Below are positions 1-7,361 of a DNA stretch of 64,000 bases, piece after piece. The stretch covers positions 1 through 64,000 of the forward strand of contig NZ_DATBKY010000111.1 in NCBI RefSeq assembly GCF_036555685.1, read 5' to 3'. The notes under the pieces are model-generated. The model searched no databases. It had not been told where the DNA came from and saw only the letters and a list, made by a program, of their open reading frames with translations. Position 1 is the stretch's first letter. Every line of letters starts with the position of its first letter. A program made the translations under genes and the position numbers. This DNA comes from Actinophytocola sp036555685. Lineage in GTDB: Bacteria > Actinomycetota > Actinomycetes > Mycobacteriales > Pseudonocardiaceae.

Positions 1-1
1 G

Positions 2-442
2 GGCCTCGTCGCGCTCAAGAGCGCCTACGGCGGCGCGATGATGTTCACCGTCATCGGCAGCATGGTGGGCATCATGCTCGGCCCGATCGGCATCGGCATC
101 GGGCTGGTGCTCGGGCACCGCGGGCTGCGCGAGGAGAAGAAGCGCCAGATCGCCAAGCGGCGCAGCGACGCCAAGAACGAGATGCGCAAGTACTGCGACA
201 AGATCACGTTCGTCGCGGCCAAGGACTCGAAGGACACGCTGCGTGGTATCCAGCGCGAGCTGCGTGACCACTACACCACGCTCGCCGAGGAGCTGACCAA
301 GTCCAACGCGAAGGCGCTGACCGCGGCGACCGAGGCGGCGAAGAAGTCCCAGGCGGACCGCGACAAGCGGCTCAAGGACGTCGAAGCCGAGCTGACCCGC
401 ATCGGCCAGCTGCGCGACCTGGCGCGGGCGGTGGCCAAGTGA
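2..442 (+). CDS. Dynamin-like GTPase, C-terminal part only (IniA-like), cut by window edge
   Basis: The reading frame is open from the first bases of the window, so the GTPase domain lies outside it. About 146 residues are visible. They begin with a glycine-rich hydrophobic hairpin (about residues 13-38, with GSMVGIMLGPIGIGIGLVLG), as in the membrane-inserting paddle of bacterial dynamin-like proteins. A long charged helical tail follows. The stop overlaps the GTG start of the next GTPase gene (GTGA), so the two are translationally coupled, as iniA and iniC are in mycobacteria. The family assignment rests mainly on this pairing and the tail architecture. An upstream start cannot be seen. Confidence 0.6.
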   Translation, partial: GLVALKSAYGGAMMFTVIGSMVGIMLGPIGIGIGLVLGHRGLREEKKRQIAKRRSDAKNEMRKYCDKITFVAAKDSKDTLRGIQRELRDHYTTLAEELTKSNAKALTAATEAAKKSQADRDKRLKDVEAELTRIGQLRDLARAVAK

Positions 443-1908
443 CCACCCTCGTCGACCGGACCCGGACCGTGCTCTCGCACGCGTGCGAGGTCTACCGCGG
501 CACCCCGCACGCGCAGCGGCTGGCCGGGTTGCGTGCCCGGCTGGACCAGCCGCTGCGGGTGGCCGTCGCCGGCCGGGTCAAGGCGGGCAAGTCGACGCTG
601 CTCAACGCGCTCGTCGGCGAGCGGCTCGCGCCGACCGACGCCGGCGAGTGCACCCGCATCGTCACCTGGTACCAGGACGGCCACACCTACCAGGTGCAGG
701 CCAGCCTCGACCGGCAGCCGCCGCGGCAGCTGCGCTTCACCCGGGAGAACGGGCAGCTCGACATCGACCTCGGCGGGCTCGCGGCCGACGACGTGTCGGA
801 GCTCGTGGTGACCTGGCCGGCGCAGGCGCTGCGCGCGGTGACCCTCGTCGACACGCCCGGCATCGGCTCGCTGACCGAGTCCGCGTCGCGGCGCACGTGG
901 GACCTGCTGGTGCCCGACGAGGAGGAGACGCCGGCCGACGCGGTCGTCTACCTGATGCGCCACCTGCACGCCGGCGACGTCGAGTTCCTGCGCGCGTTCC
1001 ACGACTCGGAGGTCTCGCGGCCCAGCCCGGTCAACGCGATCGGCGTGCTGTCGCGGGCCGACGAGATCGCCGTGGGCCGGCTCGACTCGATGGCCTCCGC
1101 GCGGCGGGTGGCGGCCCGGCTCGGCGCGGACCCGAACGTGCGCCGGCTCGTGCAGTCGGTGCTGCCGGTGGCCGGGCTGCTCGCCGAGACTGCGGTGACG
1201 CTAACCGAGGATGAGGTCGGGCAGCTGCGCAAGATCGCCGACCTCGAGGTGGCCGACGCCGAGGAGCTGCTGCTGTCGGCCGACCGGTTCGTCTCGAGCC
1301 GCCCGGAGCTGGGCCTCACCGAGATCGAGCGCAATGCGCTGCTCGACCGGTTCGGCCTGTTCGGCGTGCGGCTCGCGAGCACGATGCTGCGCCGCAAGGC
1401 GGCGGCCACCGCGACCGACCTGGCGCGCGAGCTGGCCGAGCGCAGCGGGCTGGGCGATCTGCAGGAGCTGCTGTCGTCGCTGTTCTTCGAACGGCGCGAC
1501 GTGCTCAAGTGCCGCTCGGCGCTGCTCGCGGTGGCCGAGGTCGTGCGGACGCTGTCGCTGCCCGGCTCGGACTCGCTCGCCGCGGAGGTCGAGTCGGTCG
1601 TCGCGTCCGCGCACCCGTTCAACGAGCTGCGCGTGCTGTCCGGGCTGCGGTCGGGCTGGGTGTCCGGAAAGGACGATGTCGTCGCCGAGCTGGAGCGGGT
1701 CATCGGCGGCGCCGGAGGCGCGACCCACCAGCGGCTGCGGCTGCCCGCCGACGCCGCCGCCCCGGACCTCACCGCGGCGGCGTCCGAGGCGCTGTCGCGG
1801 TGGCAGCGCCGCGCGGAGAACCCGCTCACCACCTACGAGCTCGCGGTCGCCGCCCGGGTGGCCGTCCGCTCGTGCGAAGGCATGTTGGCAGACCTGTCCC
1901 GTCCCTGA
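439..1908 (+). CDS. Dynamin-like GTPase, IniC-like
   Basis: A 489-aa dynamin-family GTPase. The P-loop GRVKAGKS is at residues 45-52, followed by the switch I region with GECTR. The G3 motif DTPGIG is at about 138-143, and a G4-like SRAD follows the long TPADAVVYLMR stretch. The C-terminal half is helical, as in IniC of the isoniazid-inducible iniBAC operon. IniA/IniC proteins act at the inner face of the plasma membrane, remodelling or repairing it. The GTG start overlaps the stop of the preceding dynamin-like gene, so the two probably work as a hetero-oligomer. An Hsp70 gene follows 20 nt later in the same direction, giving a compact membrane-stress operon. Function is inferred from family and context. 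Confidence 0.75.
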   Translation: MTTLVDRTRTVLSHACEVYRGTPHAQRLAGLRARLDQPLRVAVAGRVKAGKSTLLNALVGERLAPTDAGECTRIVTWYQDGHTYQVQASLDRQPPRQLRFTRENGQLDIDLGGLAADDVSELVVTWPAQALRAVTLVDTPGIGSLTESASRRTWDLLVPDEEETPADAVVYLMRHLHAGDVEFLRAFHDSEVSRPSPVNAIGVLSRADEIAVGRLDSMASARRVAARLGADPNVRRLVQSVLPVAGLLAETAVTLTEDEVGQLRKIADLEVADAEELLLSADRFVSSRPELGLTEIERNALLDRFGLFGVRLASTMLRRKAAATATDLARELAERSGLGDLQELLSSLFFERRDVLKCRSALLAVAEVVRTLSLPGSDSLAAEVESVVASAHPFNELRVLSGLRSGWVSGKDDVVAELERVIGGAGGATHQRLRLPADAAAPDLTAAASEALSRWQRRAENPLTTYELAVAARVAVRSCEGMLADLSRP

Positions 1909-1928
1909 ACCCAATCCGGAGCTTCCCC

Positions 1929-4427
1929 ATGTACGCACTCGGCATCGACCTCGGCACCACGTTCACCGCCGCGGCGGTATGGCGTGACGGTCGCACGCAG
2001 ATCGTGTCGCTGGGTGGTCGCGGCGCCGCGATCCCGTCGGTCGTGCTGCTGCGCGAGGACGAGACGTTCCTGACCGGCGAGGCGGCGAACAGACGCGGGC
2101 TGACCGAGCCCAACCGCGTGGCGCGCGAGTTCAAGCGGCGCCTCGGCGACACGACCCCGATCCTGCTGGGCGGCACCCCGCACTCGGCCGAGTCGCTGAT
2201 GTCCCAGCTGCTGCGGGCCGTCGTGGCCGAAGTGGTCTCTCGCGAGGGCGGGGCGCCGTCCTCGGTGTGCGTGTCGCACCCGGCGAACTGGGGCCCGTAC
2301 AAGATCGACCTGCTGCGGCAGGCCGTGCGCATGGCTGACCTGCCGTCGGTCACCTTCGCCACGGAGCCCGAGGCCGCGGCGGTGAACTACGCGCAGGAGC
2401 AGCGGCTCGGCGTCGGCGCGGTGGTCGCGGTGTACGACCTCGGCGGCGGCACGTTCGACGCGGCCGTGCTGCGGCGCACGCCCACCGGGTTCGCGATTCT
2501 CGGTGAGCCGGAGGGCATCGAGCGGCTGGGCGGCATCGACTTCGACGCGGCGGTGTTCAACCACGTCCGGACGTCGCTGGGTTCGAAGCTCGACGACCTC
2601 GACGAGGACGACCCGGCCGCGATCTCGGCGGTGGCGCGGCTGCGCGAGGAGTGCGTGGCGGCGAAGGAGGCGCTCTCGGCCGACACGGACACGGCGATCC
2701 CGGTGCTGCTGCCGTCGGTGACGACGGAGGTTCGGCTGACGCGTGCCGAGCTGGAGGCGATGGTGCGGCCGTCGCTGCACGGCTCGATCGAGGCGCTGCA
2801 GCGCGCGGTGCGGTCGGCGGGGCTGGAGCCCGACCAGCTGCACTCCGTGCTGCTGGTCGGCGGCTCGTCGCGGATGCCGATCGTGGGGCAGCTGGTGTCG
2901 GCCGAGCTCGGCCCGCCCGTGGCGGTGGACACGCATCCGAAGCACGCGGTCGCGCTGGGAGCGGCGTGGCTCGCGGGCGGCGCGATCGGCGGGCTCGGGG
3001 GTGGCGTGGCCCCCGGGGTTGGCTCAGGTGCACCGGGCGGACCGGGTGGCGGGTCCGCTGCCGGTGGGCCGGGCCGGGCGGGAGGGCCCGGTGTGGGTGC
3101 CGCCGCGGGGCTGGCCGCAGGGGCCGGGCTCGGGGCGGGCCTCGCGGCCGGCGCGGGGCAGGGGACCGCGCCGGCCGCCCGGCCGACCGCCGGCTCGGGA
3201 CCGGCCGGCCGCGGCGCCGGTCCGGCCGGACCGGGAAGCGGTCCTGCAGCGCAGGGTGCCGGACCGGGAGCGGGCGACGGCACGGCGCCGGGTGGCGGCC
3301 GGATCGGCCGTGGCCAGGGTGCCGGCGCGCCGGGGGAGTTCGGTGCGGCGCCCGCCGCGGGGCTCGGCGGCCCGGCGACGCCGCCCGGCGGCTTCGCCGG
3401 TGGGCGCGGGCCGGGAACCGGGGTGCGCGGACCGGATGCCGGACCGGGGACGCCGCCGGGTGGTCTTCCCGCCGGGCCGGAGGCGGCCTTCCGCGCCGCG
3501 GCCGGGACTCAGCGGATCCCGCCGGGTGGCACCCGCACGCCACCCGGCGGGATGCCTGCCGGTGGCGGACCACGGCCGCCGGCAGGTGGCGGGCCGCGGA
3601 CGCCGGCCGGGGGGATACCGACCGGGCGGGGCGGCGCGCAGGCGACCTCGCCTCTCGAGACCGAGCGCGAGCCCATCGGGCCCCCGCCGGAGACGGGGGA
3701 CAAGCGGCGGCGCGTGCTCATCGGCGCGTCGGCCGTCATCGTGCTCGTCGTGCTGGCCGTGGTCGCCCTGGCGCTCAACGTCTTCGGCGGCAACAACGAG
3801 AACCCGCGGACCACCGCGGCCGGTCAGCAGCCGGCCTCCAGCACGCCGCAGGACTCGCTGCCTCCCGACGAGCGGTGCACCGACGCGATCAAGGCCAACC
3901 CGCGCTGGGTCTGCCTCACGTCGGCCGTCATCGCCGACGGGAAGATCATCATCGACTACCGCAACGACGGCAAGCCGTTCAGCATGGACGCGATCCACAT
4001 CCACATCTACGGCAGCGACGGCAAGAACCCGCCCGCCGGCATCATGGGCGCGCAGGTCCCGGAGAGCGAGCAGGGCGAGTGGTACAACACGGCCGACAAG
4101 CCGGTCGTCCTCGACGTGACGGACAGGCACTTCGTCTCCGCGATCGGGGACGCGAAGAAGGTCTGCGCCCGCATCGCCAACGCCGACCACATGCTCGTGC
4201 GGGACAAGAAGGGCAAGTACGTGACCGGCAACTGCGTCCCGATCAGCCGGACCGATTCCACCGAGACGTCGCAGGAGCAGAACGGCAACGGGAACGGCAA
4301 CGGGAACGGGAACGGCAACAACGCGCCGCGCACCGATGAGCCGACCACGACGACACCACCGACGACGACCACCACACCACCGACGACCGACGACACCCCG
4401 CCCGACGCGCCGCCGTCGGCTCCGTAA
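1929..4427 (+). CDS. Hsp70-type ATPase with transmembrane anchor and extracytoplasmic C-terminal domain
   Basis: An 832-aa protein. Residues 1-365 are an Hsp70/actin-fold ATPase: phosphate-1 loop GIDLGTTFTA (residues 5-14), phosphate-2 YDLGGGTFD (about 168) and adenosine motif LLVGGSSRMP (about 307). There is no normal substrate-binding domain. Instead a Gly/Ala/Pro-rich linker of about 210 residues leads to one transmembrane helix (about residues 597-620, RRVLIGASAVIVLVV start). An outer domain of about 200 residues follows, with four cysteines (two CX(n)C pairs that could form disulfides), an Asn-Gly repeat and a Thr/Pro tail. The ATG at 1929 is chosen because it precedes the conserved YALGIDLGTT start; the longer upstream frame overlaps the GTPase gene. 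It probably works with the two dynamin-like proteins at the membrane. Confidence 0.85.
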   Translation: MYALGIDLGTTFTAAAVWRDGRTQIVSLGGRGAAIPSVVLLREDETFLTGEAANRRGLTEPNRVAREFKRRLGDTTPILLGGTPHSAESLMSQLLRAVVAEVVSREGGAPSSVCVSHPANWGPYKIDLLRQAVRMADLPSVTFATEPEAAAVNYAQEQRLGVGAVVAVYDLGGGTFDAAVLRRTPTGFAILGEPEGIERLGGIDFDAAVFNHVRTSLGSKLDDLDEDDPAAISAVARLREECVAAKEALSADTDTAIPVLLPSVTTEVRLTRAELEAMVRPSLHGSIEALQRAVRSAGLEPDQLHSVLLVGGSSRMPIVGQLVSAELGPPVAVDTHPKHAVALGAAWLAGGAIGGLGGGVAPGVGSGAPGGPGGGSAAGGPGRAGGPGVGAAAGLAAGAGLGAGLAAGAGQGTAPAARPTAGSGPAGRGAGPAGPGSGPAAQGAGPGAGDGTAPGGGRIGRGQGAGAPGEFGAAPAAGLGGPATPPGGFAGGRGPGTGVRGPDAGPGTPPGGLPAGPEAAFRAAAGTQRIPPGGTRTPPGGMPAGGGPRPPAGGGPRTPAGGIPTGRGGAQATSPLETEREPIGPPPETGDKRRRVLIGASAVIVLVVLAVVALALNVFGGNNENPRTTAAGQQPASSTPQDSLPPDERCTDAIKANPRWVCLTSAVIADGKIIIDYRNDGKPFSMDAIHIHIYGSDGKNPPAGIMGAQVPESEQGEWYNTADKPVVLDVTDRHFVSAIGDAKKVCARIANADHMLVRDKKGKYVTGNCVPISRTDSTETSQEQNGNGNGNGNGNGNNAPRTDEPTTTTPPTTTTTPPTTDDTPPDAPPSAP

Positions 4428-4437
4428 CCGAAGACGG

Positions 4438-4465
4438 CGAAGGCCGGGCGATGGCCCGGCCTTCG
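4438..4465. terminator. Strong hairpin, terminator 1 between convergent genes
   Basis: A perfect 12-bp stem (CGAAGGCCGGGC with its complement) around a GATG loop lies 10 bp after the Hsp70 stop. It reads the same from both strands, as expected for a bidirectional terminator between the plus-strand Hsp70 operon and the minus-strand IniB-like gene. Confidence 0.75.
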
Positions 4466-4479
4466 AGCGGCGGTTGGTT

Positions 4480-4519
4480 CACGACGAACGGCCGGGCGAG
4501 TGCCCGGCCTTTCGTCGTG
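4480..4519. terminator. Strong hairpin, terminator 2 between convergent genes
   Basis: A second inverted repeat has an 18-bp stem with one mismatch and a GAGT loop. It begins 14 bp after terminator 1 and ends 10 bp before the stop of the minus-strand IniB-like gene. The core GGCCGGGC/GCCCGGCC is shared with terminator 1. Two consecutive terminators strongly insulate the convergent genes. Confidence 0.7.
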
Positions 4520-4529
4520 TGTGCGGCAG

Positions 4530-5150
4530 TCAGTCCAGATCGTCGAGGTCGCCGGTCTCGTCGGCGTCGTCGGCCGGGACGACGTCCAGGTCCACGTTCT
4601 CCGGCTCCAGGTCGTTCCAGGCCGCGTCCTCCTGCCCGTCGGCGTCGTCCGCCGCCGAGGACGGTCCGGAGTCGTCGGCGGAGTCGTCGGGCGAGCCGTC
4701 AGGGGAGTCGTCGGCGGGTGCGCCGCCGTCGTCGACCGAGCCGGAGCCGAAGTCGAGGGCCGCCGGGTCGTGGTGGGCGGAGCCGGAGTCCGGAGACCAC
4801 GGACCCGCCCCGTCGTCGGGGCCGGCGGACAGGTCGCCGGACATGTCGTCGAGCTCCGGCGGACCTTCCGGCGCCGTCGTGAGCAGGCCGAACCAGTCCT
4901 GCGCCGGCGGCTCGTCCGCCGGCTCCGCCGGGACGGCCGAATGCGTCATCACGTACGGGGCCAGGTGCTCGGCCACGTCCACCGGTGCGGTGTCGGCATA
5001 GCTCACCACCGCCTCCGCCACCAGGTCGGGCGGCAGGTCGGGATGGCCGTTCGCGGCCAGGTACGCCTCCGGGGCGCCGTGCGCCCGCGCGGCATCCGCG
5101 TCGCCGACGAGGTCGGACAGCAGCTCGTGTAGAGGACGCCCAGAAGCCAT
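4530..5150 (-). CDS. IniB N-terminal-domain-like protein with acidic Ser/Asp-rich tail
   Basis: A 206-aa protein. Residues 1-65 (LHELLSDLVGDADAA, then a YLAANG and DLVAEAV stretch) resemble the short N-terminal domain of mycobacterial IniB, which counts off a small helical unit near LL..L..D..A...F...P..AL. The remaining 140 residues are low-complexity and very acidic (Asp/Ser/Gly/Pro), ending in repeated Asp pairs. It sits convergent to the dynamin-like/Hsp70 operon, so all three Ini-type components (B-like, A-like, C-like) are present, but B is on the opposite strand. Family membership is by eye and only moderately sure; the role is unknown beyond the cell-envelope-stress association. Confidence 0.55.
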   Translation of the reverse strand: MASGRPLHELLSDLVGDADAARAHGAPEAYLAANGHPDLPPDLVAEAVVSYADTAPVDVAEHLAPYVMTHSAVPAEPADEPPAQDWFGLLTTAPEGPPELDDMSGDLSAGPDDGAGPWSPDSGSAHHDPAALDFGSGSVDDGGAPADDSPDGSPDDSADDSGPSSAADDADGQEDAAWNDLEPENVDLDVVPADDADETGDLDDLD

Positions 5151-5227
5151 GTCACCACCTTAGGAACCCGGGCCGGTCCACGCGTCGGGGAAACCCCCAC
5201 CGGACCCCCGAACCGCCGTGGCGCCGG

Positions 5228-5704
5228 TCACCCGCCCCGGCGTAGCGGCTGGTCGAGCAGCCCGGTCCGCACGGTGAGCGCCACCGCCTGCAGCCGCGAG
5301 TTGACGCCGAGCTTGGCCAGCAGCGACTGCACGTGGGTGCGCACGGTCGTGACCGAGACGCTCAGTGCCCGCGCCATCGCCCGCGTGTTCAGCCCCCGGA
5401 CCAGCAGCTCCAGGCACTGCCACTCGCGCTCGGTCAGGTGTCCGGCCAGCCGGTGGGCGCTCTCGGCGTCGTCCGGCAGCCGCGGGACGGGCGGCGCCAC
5501 GGCTGCGCTGCCGGTCAGCCGGGCGATCCGGGAGAGCTCGTTGTCGATCATCGCAAGCCGCTCGCGCACGTCGCGCGGGACGCCCTCGTCGGTCCGGATC
5601 GACTCGACCTGCCGGCACAGCAGCGCGATGTCGCTGCCCACGGTCCTCAGCACGGTCGCGTGGGGGGCGTCGCCGCCCCGGTGTCCCGTGGCGTGCCTGT
5701 CCAT
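5228..5704 (-). CDS. LuxR-type HTH transcriptional regulator
   Basis: About 158 aa. The C-terminal part (HLTEREWQCLELLVRG, then TRAMARALSVSVTTVRTHVQ and LLAKLGVNSR) is a standard NarL/LuxR tetrahelical DNA-binding domain. The N-terminal 90 residues carry no receiver-domain motifs and look helical. The ATG at 5704 is preferred over the GTG at 5713 because a G-rich Shine-Dalgarno stretch sits 8 nt before it. It is the last gene of a minus-strand group behind the sortase gene, so it may regulate the surface-protein locus; this is inferred from position only. Confidence 0.75.
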   Translation of the reverse strand: MDRHATGHRGGDAPHATVLRTVGSDIALLCRQVESIRTDEGVPRDVRERLAMIDNELSRIARLTGSAAVAPPVPRLPDDAESAHRLAGHLTEREWQCLELLVRGLNTRAMARALSVSVTTVRTHVQSLLAKLGVNSRLQAVALTVRTGLLDQPLRRGG

Positions 5705-5796
5705 CCCGACCACCCCAAACGCTCGCAGGTCAGCGGCGGTCCACCCCGCCCGGCCCTACTGCCCCGCCCGTTCATCGCGTGGGAGGCGAAACCGTT

Positions 5797-6507
5797 TCAC
5801 CTGATCGTGGCGTTGACAATGATGTTGTCCCGGTAACTTCGGGCGGCGGGGTCGAACGCACCCCCACACGTGACCAACCGCAGCATCGCGACGGGCTTCG
5901 GCGAGTAGACGAGCTCGGTCGGGAACGCCGCCTTCGACACCCGCCTCGCCGAGTCGACCACGAACGTCACCGAGCTGTGGTCGGCCCGCGCCACGACGAC
6001 CTGATCGCCCCGCCGCAGCTCGGTGAGCCGGAAGAACACGCCGGGCCCGGTGTAGGAGTCGACGTGCCCGGCGAGCAGCGCTGGCCCGTTGTCCCCCGGT
6101 GCCGGACCGGCGCTGAACCATCCGGCCACGTCGGTCGCCCGCGGCGGCACGAGCGCGCCGCTCGCGGCCACGCCGATGTCGGCGATCCGGCTGTCCACAC
6201 CGATCGCCGGGATCCGCAGCCGGACCGGCCGGGCGGCGCTCGCCGCGGGTGCCGCGGGCGCGTCCGTCCACGTGGGAGTCGTCGTCGGCGTGGGGACCGG
6301 TGCCCAGTTCGGCGCCGACTTCCTTACCGGCGGCGGGGCCGGGGGCGCGGGCAGGGCAGCGGCGGCGACCGGCCGGGCCTGGGCCACGACGGCGGGCTGG
6401 TCCGCGCCGAGCGCGCCCACGCCCGTCACGAGCAGGGCGGTCACCGCGCCGGCCAGCGTGGCGGTACGGCCCACCGCCACGCTGGTCCTGCGGTGCCGGC
6501 CGCTCAC
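5797..6507 (-). CDS. Class F-type sortase
   Basis: A 236-aa cysteine transpeptidase with an N-terminal signal-anchor (about residues 15-35) and a Pro/Thr-rich stalk. The sortase barrel runs from about residue 94 (RPVRLRIPAIGVDS). The catalytic triad is visible: His148 in LLAGHVDS, Cys214 in LVTCGG, Arg226 in SYRDN. Its start overlaps the stop of the upstream DUF4397 gene by 4 nt (ATGA), and the glycosyltransferase lies before that. The likely client nearby is the thioester-domain protein encoded at 10430-11596, which ends in an LAETG sorting signal. It would act outside the membrane, joining such proteins to peptidoglycan. Confidence 0.88.
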   Translation of the reverse strand: MSGRHRRTSVAVGRTATLAGAVTALLVTGVGALGADQPAVVAQARPVAAAALPAPPAPPPVRKSAPNWAPVPTPTTTPTWTDAPAAPAASAARPVRLRIPAIGVDSRIADIGVAASGALVPPRATDVAGWFSAGPAPGDNGPALLAGHVDSYTGPGVFFRLTELRRGDQVVVARADHSSVTFVVDSARRVSKAAFPTELVYSPKPVAMLRLVTCGGAFDPAARSYRDNIIVNATIR

Positions 6508-7349
6508 GCGGCCCGGCTGGTGATCCGGTTGCGCCGCCTGGTCAGCACCAGCGCACCGCCCGCGGCCGCGGCGGCCACGAGCAGCACGAGCCGCAGCCCG
6601 GTGTCCGAACCGGACGGTCCACCCAGGCCGGTCTCGACGGCGCCGTGCGGCACGACCTTGGCGCCGCTGGCGTCCTGCCGGACCCCGGCGGACAGCGCGC
6701 CGTTCTTCTCCAGCACCAGCACCGTGTAGACGCTGCCGGTCGCCAGCGTGACCGGCAGGCTCGTCGGCTCGGCCTGGACCGGCTGCACCGTGAGCGAGGT
6801 CGGTCCACCCGGGACGTACACGTAGGAGCTCGCGTCGCCGAACGCCACGTGCTCGATGACCGCGGTGCCCGCGCGCTTGATGCTGAGGTCGCCCGCGTGC
6901 GGCGCGGCGTTCACCACGCGCATGCGTGCCTGGCCGGCCGGCGGCAGGGAGATCTCGTCGTCGAGGACCTTCAGCGCGAGGTCGGCGAACGAGCCGAGGC
7001 CGGCCACCGTGTACGCCCGGCCGTTCCGGGCGGACAGCGTGGTCGAGATCGCCGGCTTGGTCGACGGGGGTGCGCCGGCCGGCCGCATCGCGATCGTGTA
7101 CTCGCCCGGCTGGATCGTCTGGTAGTCCGACACGTCGCCGTACCCGACACCGTTCACGCGCAGGTGGAAGTCGGGTCTGCCGAACGCGGTCAGGTACACG
7201 TCGACGCGTGGCGTGTCCGGCGACAGGTGCGCGAGGCGCAGGTACGACTCACCGGCCGCGGCCGATGCCGGCGGCACGCCGATGAGGGCGGCGGTCAGCG
7301 CGCCGGCGAGCGCCACCGCGCCCCACGTCTTCGGTTGGAACTTCCTCAT
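6504..7349 (-). CDS. Secreted DUF4397-domain protein with C-terminal membrane anchor
   Basis: 281 aa. A cleavable Sec signal peptide (residues 1-30, ending PPASAAA) precedes two beta-sandwich-like halves typical of DUF4397 (SYLRLAHLSPDTPRVDVYLTA near the N-terminus; ARMRVVNAAPHAGDL in the middle). The C-terminus has a hydrophobic helix (LRLVLLVAAAAAGGALVL) and a basic tail RRRNR. This looks like a sorting signal but has no LPxTG-like motif, only SDTG before the helix. It is translationally coupled to the sortase gene and follows the glycosyltransferase stop by 12 nt. Probably a cell-surface structural or adhesive protein; the DUF itself has no defined activity. Confidence 0.8.
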   Translation of the reverse strand: MRKFQPKTWGAVALAGALTAALIGVPPASAAAGESYLRLAHLSPDTPRVDVYLTAFGRPDFHLRVNGVGYGDVSDYQTIQPGEYTIAMRPAGAPPSTKPAISTTLSARNGRAYTVAGLGSFADLALKVLDDEISLPPAGQARMRVVNAAPHAGDLSIKRAGTAVIEHVAFGDASSYVYVPGGPTSLTVQPVQAEPTSLPVTLATGSVYTVLVLEKNGALSAGVRQDASGAKVVPHGAVETGLGGPSGSDTGLRLVLLVAAAAAGGALVLTRRRNRITSRAA

Positions 7350-7361
7350 GGGACCAGCCCT

